From contig CP079215.1 in the NCBI GenBank assembly GCA_019316985.1, positions 1,550,001 to 1,614,000 of the forward strand: 64,000 bases of DNA, given 5' to 3'. Below the pieces are notes generated by a model. The model saw only the letters and a list, made by a program, of their open reading frames with translations, was not told the DNA's origin and made no database searches. This document shows positions 32,633 through 41,066 of the stretch, piece by piece; position 1 is the first letter of the stretch, and the number at the start of each line of letters is the position of its first letter. Made by a program: the position numbers and the translations under genes. Source of the stretch: Paraniabella defluvii (GTDB lineage: Bacteria; Bacteroidota; Bacteroidia; Chitinophagales; Chitinophagaceae).

Positions 32633-32905
32633 ATGTGGGCTGTGCTTACCATATACATTGATGGGCATGAGGCGTACACCCGAAGCGTATGGCTTACGGC
32701 TGGTAAAGGCAGCAGCGCCAGGGATAAGCGGATAAAGACTGTAGAGGAGCATACCGGATTAATAAAAGCAAGATGCCGGGCTTTGCTGGAAACCTGCGAC
32801 AGCTACGAGATTATTTTAACAATAACAAGCAAATTGAATGAAAAAGAATTTCAAGATAAAGAACATAAAAGCAGACGTGTTGGAAGGTCTTTACAAGCTA
32901 ATTAA
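32633..32905 (+). CDS. early-region protein of unknown function
   Basis: Up to 90 residues, start MWAVLTIYIDGHEAYTRSV. The last 23 residues overlap the next gene by 68 bases in another frame, so the true end may be nearer 32840 after an indel. Beta-rich N-half, helical middle. Unrecognised. Confidence 0.55.
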   Translation: MWAVLTIYIDGHEAYTRSVWLTAGKGSSARDKRIKTVEEHTGLIKARCRALLETCDSYEIILTITSKLNEKEFQDKEHKSRRVGRSLQAN

Positions 32906-33158
32906 CGATACGCTGGGAGATGTAACCCCAATGGATGATTACGAGGCTTTGTTGATTGCTAACCTGCGCAATATGCAGGAAAAAATATCTGTAAAGCTAT
33001 TGCCTCATAAATGGCAGGTGAAATACACATTTGATTTGCCAGCGGAACAGGCATTGGCACTGCGCATATTTTATACACGCTATATAGATGACCATAGCAC
33101 CGCGCTAAACGTGAATATTATGCGCATAGCACACCAAATACATCAATACTATCAATAA
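32838..33158 (+). CDS. early-region protein of unknown function
   Basis: 106 residues, intact. Lys-rich start MKKNFKIKNIKADVLEGLY followed by a compact alpha/beta sequence and a helical end. Its TAA overlaps the next ATG (TAATG). Unrecognised. Confidence 0.65.
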   Translation: MKKNFKIKNIKADVLEGLYKLINDTLGDVTPMDDYEALLIANLRNMQEKISVKLLPHKWQVKYTFDLPAEQALALRIFYTRYIDDHSTALNVNIMRIAHQIHQYYQ

Positions 33159-33324
33159 TGGAACGAAAAAATTTTACTTACCAGGACCTGAAGCGCGTAC
33201 AGGAAGCATTTGAAAAAGGTGCTGTTACACTTAGACAGATGCGAATTTTATTAATGCCCTGCGAAAGCTACCCCGAATAATAAAAAACAGAAAAAATTTT
33301 AACCCCTTAAATCACATACAATGA
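33158..33324 (+). CDS. small basic early protein (frameshifted)
   Basis: About 54 residues: MERKNFTYQDLKRVQEAFEK, then, after a break near 33237, DANFINALRKLPRIIKNRKN and NPLNHIQ with a TGA that overlaps the next ATG. Very basic C-terminus. Without bridging, the frame would end at 33280. Unrecognised. Confidence 0.5.
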
Positions 33325-33596
33325 AACTATACACTGTAGTACTACTACCAAAAGAAAGCGAAGGTATACAAGGCTTGCCGGAAAAGAATTTTGTTACCAA
33401 AGAATACAGCAAAGCTATTGCAATGTTAAACGCATTTCTAAGACAAGAAAGCCGCCACCAGTTACCACCAGTACGGGGAGAGCAGGCGTTACGTATTGAG
33501 TTGGATAACGAATTTGTAGAACTGTGGATACTTAACACCCCTGATGCCGACACCCTCAATGTTGTGAACCGCAGCGCCCCAGCGGTGACGATGTGA
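33321..33596 (+). CDS. early-region protein of unknown function
   Basis: 91 residues, start MKLYTVVLLPKESEGIQGLP overlapping the preceding stop by four bases. One alpha/beta domain with an acidic C-half (LDNEFVELWILNTPDADTLN). Unrecognised. Confidence 0.6.
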   Translation: MKLYTVVLLPKESEGIQGLPEKNFVTKEYSKAIAMLNAFLRQESRHQLPPVRGEQALRIELDNEFVELWILNTPDADTLNVVNRSAPAVTM

Positions 33597-33607
33597 GAGG
33601 TAAGGCA

Positions 33608-33789
33608 ATGCCACCACGTGGTACATTAGGCATGTTGCTGTTAGCATTTATATTGGTGTTTGCCAGCTGCACCAAAGTAATAATAAATTGCCCTGCACCC
33701 TTAAACGATACTACCGAAAAAAACGACCGGATTACCCTGGCCCTATAAAGCCGGTGCCGCCAGTGGAGTACTGCGAAACTTGTAAATAA
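33608..33789 (+). CDS. small lipoprotein-like peptide (frameshifted)
   Basis: About 60 residues. MLLLAFILVFASC is a lipobox-like leader with Cys followed by Thr-Lys; the mature peptide is proline-rich and ends (after a break near 33735) PIKPVPPVEYCETCK with a Cys-x-x-Cys pair. A phage-encoded lipoprotein in an early operon could act in superinfection exclusion, but that is speculation. Confidence 0.5.
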
Positions 33790-33817
33790 TTTTTAAACAC
33801 ACTATAAAGCGAATAAA

Positions 33818-34451
33818 ATGAACGTAACCATTCAAACACAAAAACAATCTACCTGGCTTGATGCCGACGGTAATGAAGTGCCTTTTAAGTTTGTACCCAA
33901 AAGCGACCGGGTAAAAGAAAAACTGGCTGGCTCCTTGTTAAAAAGGCGCTTGCCTTAGAAAAGGACCTATTAGATTTTTTTACTGAGCTGAAAGCGGGCT
34001 GTGACGCTGTGTATAACCAAATGCTGGAAGATTACAAAATAGCTAATAACAAGGAACGTAAAATAAAAGGCTCCTACACCTGGTTTAATTTTGATAGAAG
34101 CATTAAGATAGAAGGCGATGTAAAAGACCTGGTAAAATGGGATGAGGCAAAAATGGCTTTGGCCCGCGAGCATTTTGATGAATACATGGCAAAGAACTTA
34201 ACCACAACCAACGAGCTGGTACGCGGCCTTATTCAAAAAGCATTTAGCAATAATAAGGGCATGATTGATACTGCGCAGGTTTTCCTTATCCTAAAATACC
34301 AGAGTTCGGAAAAAGATGCAAGCTTTCAAACTGCCTGTAACCTTATGCGTAATGCTCATAGTGTAGCCAACTCAAAAAGTACTACCGTATATGGGTGCGC
34401 CAGGAAGATGGGCAATACCGTAATGTGAATTTGAATTTCTCCAGTCTATAA
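33818..34451 (+). CDS. DUF3164 family protein (frameshifted)
   Basis: About 211 residues with breaks near 33950 and 34395. MNVTIQTQKQSTWLDADGNE and GSYTWFNFDRSIKIE are characteristic of DUF3164, a family typical of Mu-like phage early regions. Its biochemical role is unknown. Helical C-terminal half. Confidence 0.8.
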
Positions 34452-34455
34452 AACG

Positions 34456-34473
34456 CCCCGCTGATCTGCGGGG
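34456..34473 (+). terminator. hairpin after the DUF3164 gene
   Basis: Stem CCCCGC / GCGGGG with a 6-base loop, no clear T run. It could be a weak terminator or an mRNA stabiliser before the small membrane protein. Confidence 0.4.
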
Positions 34474-34489
34474 ATTAAAACCCCTTATT

Positions 34490-34606
34490 ATGTATTTACT
34501 ACTACCACTGGTGCCAGTGCTGGCACTTGCAGGCTATGCTATGCTTGAAAAAAGGCGGTATGAGCGTAGAAAACGCCGATTTCCGACCGCAATAAGGCGC
34601 AAATAA
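34490..34606 (+). CDS. 38-residue membrane protein
   Basis: MYLLLPLVPVLALAGYAM is a single hydrophobic segment followed by a strongly basic tail (EKRRYERRKRR), the shape of a small inner-membrane protein with a cytoplasmic positive end. No family recognised. Confidence 0.5.
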   Translation: MYLLLPLVPVLALAGYAMLEKRRYERRKRRFPTAIRRK

Positions 34607-34660
34607 GGCATTTTTTACCATAAAATATTAGTAAAAAACTTGTAAACAATTGATTAACAA

Positions 34661-35443
34661 ATGAGTGTATCAAAAATAGTGCGTGAGATTTGGGAGCAAC
34701 CGGATAATGCACGAACGGACAAACTAAAGCCAGTTAAAAAATTGGAAAGTGCGCATAAGAAAAAGAAAATCAGGGTATTAAAGCCTTCTGATATCATCAA
34801 TAAACAACGTAGTATTTATGAGTTTACCGGCGCTTTTTTTGAAAGTTTTGGCAATCCGGAACGCCATGCAAGATGGTTTATTACCGGCCCCTCTTTTAGC
34901 GGCAAAAGCAGTTTTGTATTTACCCTGTGTGATTACCTGACACAGCACGGCATTGTTGACTATAACAACCATGAGGAGGCAGGCGGGGACGCTCAAACCG
35001 TTGCCGACAAGCTGCAAAAACATGTGGCGGAAGAAAACCGATCTAAAATAAGGCTATACAAAGCGCCCATTGAAAGCGATACACACGAAACGTTTTTAGA
35101 ACGATTAATGAAGAAAGGCAGTGCGGACTTTGCCGTACTTGATAGCGTGCAACATGCTGAAATGAATAGAAGCCAATACCTGCACATTACCGGCAAATTG
35201 AGCAACCCCGCAAAGGCAAAAGCCTGATTTTTATTAACCACTGGGTAAAGAATGACTATACCAAATTTTTAAAACATGATGCGGATATAAAGCTTGAAAT
35301 AATAGGCTTTGTAGTGCGTGCTGAAAGCCGGTACGGCGGCGGCAAACCTTATGTAATATGGGAGGAAGGCGCAAAGCGGTACTGGAAAAAACAATACAAT
35401 AAAGTTATTAAGGGCCAGTACTGGCCTGGCATGAAAAAAATAA
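34661..35443 (+). CDS. P-loop ATPase of the early region (frameshifted)
   Basis: About 260 residues with a break near 35215. Lys-rich N-terminus (about 1-45), Walker A FITGPSFSGKSSF at residue 72, and a hydrophobic strand FAVLDSVQHAEMNRS as a Walker B candidate, followed by IFINHWVKND as a possible sensor strand. Resembles RecA/AAA-like phage ATPases that load on DNA. I see no helicase motifs. Overlaps the next small gene. Confidence 0.65.
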
Positions 35444-35638
35444 CAGTATGCGATGCAATAAAAAAGCTACGAAAGCCGCCGATATGCTTTGACCATTTTG
35501 CGGATAATACGCCTAAGCAAAAAACGTGTATCGAGAGATAAGCGACCTAACCGGGTGTATTACTGCAAAGAATGTGAAGCCTGGCACCTTACCAGCATGC
35601 GGGCTAAACAATTTTATAAACGAAAAAAAAAAAAGTAA
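35431..35638 (+). CDS. zinc-ribbon-like phage protein (frameshifted)
   Basis: About 65 residues. The N-part begins MKKITVCDAIKK, then (after breaks near 35465 and 35515) LSKKRVSRDKRPNRVYYCKE and CEAWHLTSM, ending in poly-lysine. The Cys-x-x-Cys with Trp-His-Leu-Thr is common in small phage proteins that expose a metal-binding knuckle. An early Cys (residue 7) may complete a third ligand. Confidence 0.55.
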
Positions 35639-35641
35639 GCA

Positions 35642-36116
35642 ATGGAAAAATTACAAATTGAAAAAAGCAAACTAGTAGATGCTTATAATAACACCGCAAC
35701 CCACCGCACAAGGTATGTGCTTGAAACATTATTTGGTAAGGAAATTTTTATACAACCTGGTAGCGACATTATTAGCCGTATAAAAACGTTAGAAGATGCC
35801 TGTAATGAGTTAGGCATTGGTATGGATACCAGACACAGCAATTGCCCCACTGCATACAAAAAAGCCGAAAGGGATATTGAAATATTTGCTGAAGCCTTAC
35901 GGGAGGGTAAACCCGCTGGAGAATGTTATTACTACCCATACTTTAATTGTGAGGATGGTGGTTTTGAGTATGAAGACTCCTCCTTGCGATGATGAGTATA
36001 AGACAGTTGGCGCAGCTCTTAGAGTAGATACTGAAGAAAAATGCGAACACCTTGTAAAGTGTATGCTTGAATGTTTTAAGATTTATCTAAATCCGTCTCC
36101 TTCCGATCTAATTTAA
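35642..36116 (+). CDS. conserved Bacteroidetes phage protein, unknown function (frameshifted)
   Basis: About 155 residues with a break near 35985. The shape DIISRIKTLEDACNELGI, then EALREGKPAGECYYYPYF and VGAALRVDTEEKCEHLVKCM is one I recall from many Bacteroidetes phage and mobile-element proteins. It has no known activity that I can name. Confidence 0.6.
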
Positions 36117-36140
36117 ACACCGCCAAAACTGATAAAAAGT

Positions 36141-36383
36141 ATGGTTTTGGCTGATTATAATTTAAACATCAATAATGAAACACAAACACAAACAACACAA
36201 ACAATGCAAACAACAGGTTCGGTAAAAAGCCATGCCAGCCAATATTATAAAGGCTATTGTATAGTATTAGTAAAAGGTATGTGGAAGATAGACGGCGGGC
36301 CGGTATTGCCCTTTGTAAGCCTTGAATCTGCTAAAAAGTACATTGATGGACAGGAACGGTTTATTAACCTTTTTAAACGATAA
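36141..36383 (+). CDS. early-region protein of unknown function
   Basis: Up to 80 residues; an ATG at 36204 (MQTTGSVKSHASQYYKGYCI) is the more natural start because the sequence before it is Gln/Thr repeats. KGMWKIDGGPVLPFVSLESAKKYIDG looks like a small beta-hairpin fold. Unrecognised. Confidence 0.5.
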   Translation: MVLADYNLNINNETQTQTTQTMQTTGSVKSHASQYYKGYCIVLVKGMWKIDGGPVLPFVSLESAKKYIDGQERFINLFKR

Positions 36384-36385
36384 TT

Positions 36386-36918
36386 ATGATACTACCATTT
36401 AGCCGCCGCTGGCCCAAACACATGGGAGAGCTGGCCGGAGAGCCAACAATGTTTGTTAGCTTGATTAGTAAGGGTCTTTTGGAAAATAAATTGACCACAC
36501 AAAAGAGATGTTTAAGGTAAGACTGGAATACTTAAATCGTTTTGGAATTGTGCTTTCAAATTTCACCTACCGTATACCCAAAATACACACACTACGAGAA
36601 GATAAAAACGACCGTTGGACTAAAGGCATTATGATCGATTTCTTTATTAATAGCCGTACGAAAGATATGTTTCGGTTTGCGCCACGGTTACCGGTTGTTT
36701 CCACCCAGGACGTGTTTATGACAATGATACATGGCCGGTTTGAAGTAACGATAGATGACACCTATTTATACTATCCTGAAAAATTGAAACTCGCACAAAA
36801 TGACGGCTTTGAAACTGTAGAAGAGTTTGAGCGCTTCTTTTTCCCAGATGGAGGTAAAACCAAATATGAGGCATCGTTAAAATTAATTCACTGGACAGAT
36901 TTTAGATATGGGGAATGA
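36386..36918 (+). CDS. conserved phage protein with IHTLREDK motif (frameshifted)
   Basis: About 175 residues. MILPFSRRWPKHMGELAGEP runs into a break near 36510 and continues as MFKVRLEYLNRFGIVLSNF, KIHTLREDKNDRW and DFFINSRTKDMFRFAP. The (I/L)HT(I/L)REDK segment recurs in Bacteroidetes phage proteins and is reminiscent of ASCH/PUA-like domains, which bind RNA or nucleotides. That link is weak. Confidence 0.55.
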
Positions 36919-37488
36919 AAAACCATATATAACGGGTTATTACGGCTGTACTTGCCACCCTTTTAAATCCTGGACTGAGCTTGATAAAGCATTTAGGAAG
37001 AAATTTAGAATAGGCGATAAAGTAAGAAATAGGTGCAGCGGATTGGAAGGTGAAGTATATAAGATATTACCCGATCGAGGTTTTTATGTTGTTAAATATG
37101 GGCCTCTTCCTCGCGATCAACATTTAGAGCATGCGCAGGAACTGGAATTAATTGGCGGGCAAATGCGGTTGTTTAATCCTGAAATTTTTAAGATGTTAAA
37201 TAATGAAATATGCACCGGTGAGTGCGGTATATGTGATGGGAGTTGTGAAATGGATTTGCCAGTAAAAACCATGCAAAAAAAAAACAAATTATTGAGTACG
37301 CCAATAATAATTGGTTAGGTCGTGGCAGTGTAGGTATAAGCAATAATTGCGAGGATGGCGTTTTAATTATTACCCTGCATTGGCGCCCCAATGATGACAG
37401 TGGCCGTGTTTTTACGGAAAGTGATTTTGAGGATATGGCTAAATATATAAGAGAGAAATCTACAACCACTCAATTGACAATATTTTAA
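36908..37488 (+). CDS. cysteine-cluster early protein (frameshifted)
   Basis: About 190 residues with a break at the A run near 37280. N-terminal YYGCTCHPFKSW, then a KOW-like segment FRIGDKVRNRCSGLEGEVYK that resembles an SH3-type RNA- or protein-binding fold. Residues 102-113 give Cys-x3-Cys-x2-Cys-x3-Cys, a likely metal or Fe-S site. The C-terminal part (NCEDGVLIITLHW) may be a separate domain. Overlaps the preceding stop by 11 bases. Confidence 0.5.
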
Positions 37489-37498
37489 TCTTTTGCTA

Positions 37499-38053
37499 AT
37501 GGAAACAAATTTTAACGAACTCGCAAATGATGTTTTTAAGAAGATGCAAACAGGTGCCTCTATTGAGGAGCGGCCCATACAAGACGAACAGCCAATTAAC
37601 GAGCCAAAGCCTGCACCGATAATGAAGCGCTTTTTGCTTAGTTCTCCTAAACTCAATGTGAGCGCTGAAGTGTGGTTTAATGAAAAGGGGCTGCTTTGCA
37701 GAGTAGATTTAGTTAACAGTATTATCGATAAAAAGCAGCTTACCTATTTGTTAAGTAACCTTACGCAGGATGAGCATGTTTTTAGACGTTCGATAAAAGC
37801 CTCTCTATTTAAAGTGCGCGAAAAACAGGTAACGGTAGATGTTGAGGAATTCTTGCACATATACCCTTACGCCCGTAACAGCCACCTTGTAAGAGATTGG
37901 TGGCCCAAACAGGTTACAGGGCTTCATATACGAGTGTACTTTGCCGGGATTGATTACCGGGAGTACTGCCAAAGAAACCCGCGCTATAAGCCTAAAATAG
38001 CTATGCAGTGGATAAAAGATAAGGAATACCTGAACGACTGGAAAGTTTTATAA
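37499..38053 (+). CDS. early-region protein of unknown function
   Basis: 184 residues, intact. Acidic, proline-containing N-terminal linker (residues 15-42), then an alpha/beta domain rich in Val and Tyr (RVYFAGIDYREYCQRNPRYK). No family recognised. Its stop is 7 bases before the second tRNA-like element. Confidence 0.6.
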   Translation: METNFNELANDVFKKMQTGASIEERPIQDEQPINEPKPAPIMKRFLLSSPKLNVSAEVWFNEKGLLCRVDLVNSIIDKKQLTYLLSNLTQDEHVFRRSIKASLFKVREKQVTVDVEEFLHIYPYARNSHLVRDWWPKQVTGLHIRVYFAGIDYREYCQRNPRYKPKIAMQWIKDKEYLNDWKVL

Positions 38054-38059
38054 ATGGTT

Positions 38060-38148
38060 GCCTGGTTGATCGTGGACAGCGCAAGGCTGCATTGGTAAGA
38101 TCTCGCTTTCGGAGCGTGTACGCGGGTTCGATTCCCGCACCAGGTGCA
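38060..38148 (+). tRNA. tRNA-like element 2 with expanded D-arm
   Basis: 87 nt to the discriminator. Acceptor 7 bp: GCCTGGT (38060-38066) with ACCAGGT (38139-38145), one G-U. T-arm GCGGGTTCGATTCCCGC (38122-38138), identical to element 1. Discriminator G then CA. Anticodon arm CTCGC-TTTCGGA-GCGTG (38102-38118), 4 of 5 pairs and a 7-nt loop with U33, would read anticodon UCG (Arg). The D-arm GATC / GATC encloses a 27-nt loop that itself contains a hairpin CAGC/GCTG. No indel explains the extra bases. tRNA-like, maybe not aminoacylated. Confidence 0.6.
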
Positions 38149-38161
38149 AAAAAATAGTGAA

Positions 38162-38594
38162 ATGATTCCCCGTTAGAAAATAAGAGGTTTTTTATTAAAA
38201 TAAAGGCTGGACCTGGCGCTGGTGGTAATCCATGTATATATTTTAATAGTGGGTTTACTTTCAAAGCATTTTTAAAATGGAGATGGTTTTTTGATTACAG
38301 AGCAGCGTTACATAAAGTAAAACACCCTCGACATAATGTTGATATCTGTACCGGATTTTTTATGTACGAGCCCCAAAGGATGAAAAAATTAGAACCTTAA
38401 AAAATGCTATTAGCGGGAAGAAAAGAAGCATTTGCAATTTGCAAAATAAGATAAACGGAGCAAGGTTAAGTTTTTGCGATTTGTTTATGACCATAGAAGA
38501 AACAGCTGGATATAAAAAGGCAATCATCACTTTAGATGCGTATCAAAAAGATTTGAAAGAAATGGAAGAGCAATTAAAACAATTATTGACTTAA
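38162..38594 (+). CDS. early-region protein hidden by frameshifts
   Basis: No single frame spans it, but two frames joined near 38372 give about 143 protein-like residues: ENKRFFIKIKAGPGAGGNPC, FKAFLKWRWFFDYRAALHKV, then KDEKIRTLKNAISGKKRSIC and a coiled-coil end DAYQKDLKEMEEQLKQLLT with TAA at 38592. The ATG at 38162 needs one extra base to be in frame. Lies between tRNA-like element 2 and the next small gene. Unrecognised. Confidence 0.45.
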
Positions 38595-38603
38595 TAAAAT
38601 ACA

Positions 38604-38786
38604 ATGAGCAACGAAGCAACAACACCCACACCGCCCCCAGCTCCCAAAGGGGAAGACACCCGCCCTTTTAATGAAAGGGAGGTGCAGAAATGGTACTTAG
38701 ATATGCTTACAGGCCAAACTACTTTTAGCGCCTTTGTTGAGCAACTGAATGTAAAAGCCTTTCAATATCTATCCCAAAGCCGATAA
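38604..38786 (+). CDS. 60-residue early protein
   Basis: Thr/Pro-rich start MSNEATTPTPPPAPKGEDTR, then a helical domain NEREVQKWYLDMLTGQTTFS. Unrecognised. Nine bases after the preceding stop, so probably one transcript. Confidence 0.5.
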   Translation: MSNEATTPTPPPAPKGEDTRPFNEREVQKWYLDMLTGQTTFSAFVEQLNVKAFQYLSQSR

Positions 38787-38843
38787 TTGGCATTATCGGT
38801 TATAGAGACAATAAAAGTATTTATTCACTTTAAAACATAAACA

Positions 38844-39588
38844 ATGGTTACCGTAGAACAAGTACACGCGGATTTTGACACCGCAACCGACCGGATTTTG
38901 GCAGCAGCTAATGCCATTATTACCCAGGCAAACCCGGACGAACTAAGACGAAAGGCCTTACGGTTTGAGGCTTTGGGTTTAAAAGCGCTAAGTGCGTACA
39001 ATTAGCTGAAAGCCAGGAACAGAACCGAACAGAAAGCTTAAAGCTTAAAAGGCTTATTGAGCATTACCAGGTGCGCTACCCGAACTATAAGTTTATTACC
39101 CGCGAGGAAGTAAACCGCCTTTGCGAAAAGTACGGATTGATTTTTGGCCGCGCTGATAAATACACTGGAGATATACCGGAAAAAAACCTGCTAGAAATAG
39201 AAGCATTTTATGTTAACAATGAGGATGTAGCAAAACCCAACGACATAGAAAATATGATAGAAGCTATTGGAAGAGCGTCGACCTTATTCCGCAATGGAGG
39301 CATTACCCTTTCTAGTGATTCGGCGGGGTTTGGAATATTAGATGATGTGGATGAGCCTATAAATTGAGTAGACTAGTACGCAGAAGCGATGAGAAAAAAA
39401 GCAACAGGAATTTTATGATTGTGGCCCCGCAAACGGACTTTGATATGATGAATATGAAAGTTGTAGATAATCAGTTAATGCCAGAAGACCCAATTGTAAT
39501 GCAACCGGTAAAAGGTGGTTACCTTATTGTTACCAAATGGGGACCTGAAGCTAATGACCCGGCACTGGTGAACGAGCAATTAAATTAA
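38844..39588 (+). CDS. conserved phage protein(s) of unknown function (frameshifted)
   Basis: Three segments in order: a 53-residue helical N-part (MVTVEQVHADFDTATDRILA), a middle part from about 38995 (LKLKRLIEHYQVRYPNYKFI, then GDIPEKNLLEIEAF) and a C-part (MIVAPQTDFDMMNMKVVDNQ, LIVTKWGPEANDPALVNEQLN). From memory of Bacteroidetes elements the middle and C-part belong to one protein, and the N-part may be a separate small gene. Frame breaks near 38990 and 39364. Confidence 0.55.
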
Positions 39589-39595
39589 TAACCCT

Positions 39596-39623
39596 AACAC
39601 CCCGGCACTACAACCGGGGTGTT
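39596..39623 (+). terminator. hairpin after the preceding gene
   Basis: Stem AACACCCCGG / CCGGGGTGTT with an 8-base loop. Only a short T-rich tail follows, so termination may be partial. Confidence 0.5.
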
Positions 39624-39637
39624 GTTAACAACATAGT

Positions 39638-39981
39638 ATGAAAAAGATAATTGATAAGATAATGTACCGGCTGGGATACGTGGATAAGAAAACAGCCGCA
39701 TGTATGCCCCCGATTGTACTTGACAGAGATACACCAGCTGTTGCAGTATTTAATGAAAAGATAGTTGTACCGGATGCTATTAGCGCCCTGTATATTTTTC
39801 CCGGGCACTATAATTATAACGAGATGCCCCGGAAGAATGGAGCTGCTGCGACCAGCATGCGAAAAAAAAGCTGATAGATAGCATTGCCAACCATTTGGGC
39901 GATTATCTTAAGTTTGAATTTGAAGACCGCCCCGATGGCATAAAAGTGATGCACGCTGAATTAAAAATTATAAAAATGTAG
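39638..39981 (+). CDS. early-region protein of unknown function (frameshifted)
   Basis: About 114 residues with a break near 39868. Basic amphipathic start MKKIIDKIMYRLGYVDKKTA, central beta strands, and C-part DSIANHLGDYLKFEFEDRPD. Unrecognised. The next gene starts 4 bases after the stop. Confidence 0.5.
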
Positions 39982-39985
39982 CTGT

Positions 39986-40411
39986 ATGGAATTCGCCACC
40001 ACCGAACAAAAAAGGCTATAGGCGCTATATGCAGCCGCCTGGGGATAGATAAAGAAGCAAAGGCCGACCTGGTAAAGCAGTTTAGCTATGATAGATGCGA
40101 AAGCAGCAGCGATTTGTTTATAAATGAAGCCGGGGCAATGATTGACCACCTGAGCAGGCGAATAAAGCCGGATGAGCGGCGTAATAAAATGGTGGGTAAA
40201 ATATATTACTACGCCCATGAAATGGGCTGGAGGACCTTCGGCAAGCTCAGGGGACAAGCCCGCCCGCTACGTTGCAGATGGTAAACGGGTAGACGAATGG
40301 ATGATTAAATTTAGCTACCTGCATAAAAAGCTAAATAAGTATACCTTTGAGGAACTGCCAAAGCTGGTAAGCCAGTTTGAGGCGTTTTATAAATCAACCT
40401 TAAAAAAATAA
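39986..40411 (+). CDS. GemA-like (DUF1018-like) phage regulator (frameshifted)
   Basis: About 140 residues with breaks near 40018 and 40230. After the start MEFATTEQK, AIGAICSRLGIDKEAKADLV and KMVGKIYYYAHEMGW resemble the GemA/Gp16 family found in Mu-like early regions, which affects host gyrase and gene expression. The second half KFSYLHKKLNKYTFEELPKL matches the C-part that I recall from Bacteroidetes relatives. Confidence 0.6.
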
Positions 40412-40418
40412 TTAGGTA

Positions 40419-40957
40419 ATGAAAAGAATTACATTATTACTACTTATTTGCTGCTCATTGGGTGCTGCTGCACAAAAAGATATGCCAAAAGATTTTGTAA
40501 ACGGTAATTTTAAAGTAACCGACAGGACTGTAATATGGGAAAAAATATATATATCGGATGCTACATTTAAAGATGTGGTTGTTAATTTGAAAATGACAGG
40601 CCTGCTTGATAAACCTGAAGCGGAAGAACCTGCGGTATATGGCCAGTTGATACCGTTTCATGTGGACTATAAGGCTGCTGGAGCTACAGCAATGGGAACT
40701 AAACCTTATATCACCAGCTTTACATATAAAGGTTTTGCCTCAATAAAAAAATTAAATGGAGGCTATGTGGTAACGATAAAAAAATTGGTACGGAAAGCGA
40801 TGTTGATATAGGGATGGGAGTTGTAAAAGGTACGCCGTTTCCGTTTGAGGATTGGGCTATTAATAAAAAAGGGGAATGGCTGAATAGCTTTAAAGGTAAA
40901 CCCGCGTATACTTTAGATTTTGCATTTAATAAAATGTTTGAGCCTATATTTAAGTAA
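40419..40957 (+). CDS. secreted phage-encoded protein, candidate moron (frameshifted)
   Basis: About 179 residues with a break near 40785. Signal peptide MKRITLLLLICCSLGAAAQ, mature protein with beta-rich domain (FASIKKLNGGYVVTIKK, FPFEDWAINKKGEWLNSF) and a FNKMFEPIFK end. Resembles DUF4468-type Bacteroidetes envelope proteins. It is the last gene of the early operon and has its own terminator. A secreted protein here suggests a lysogenic-conversion role; unproven. Confidence 0.6.
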
Positions 40958-40985
40958 AAAAATGAATCTTGCATTTTTGCGTGAC

Positions 40986-41011
40986 GCCAGGTTGAAAAGC
41001 CTGGCTTTTTT
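40986..41011 (+). terminator. intrinsic terminator at the end of the early operon
   Basis: Stem GCCAGG / CCTGGC with an 8-base loop and a T run. Confidence 0.88.
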
Positions 41012-41030
41012 ATTTGTGTAATTTGGCAGG

Positions 41031-41060
41031 TTGGTGTATGACAAATGTGCATTATCTTTG
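41031..41060 (+). promoter_or_regulatory. promoter of the HTH-like gene, possibly leaderless
   Basis: -7 TATCTTTG (41053-41060), a perfect match to TAnnTTTG, with TTGG (41031-41034) 18 bases upstream. The ATG follows only 6 bases after the -7, so transcription would start at about the start codon unless the true start is further in. Confidence 0.55.
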
Positions 41061-41066
41061 TAAAGC

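Noticed and set aside
34450..39630. GC-rich hairpins as a possible CRISPR array or origin
   Set aside because: No regularly spaced identical repeats with variable spacers were seen anywhere in the window; the hairpins are single.
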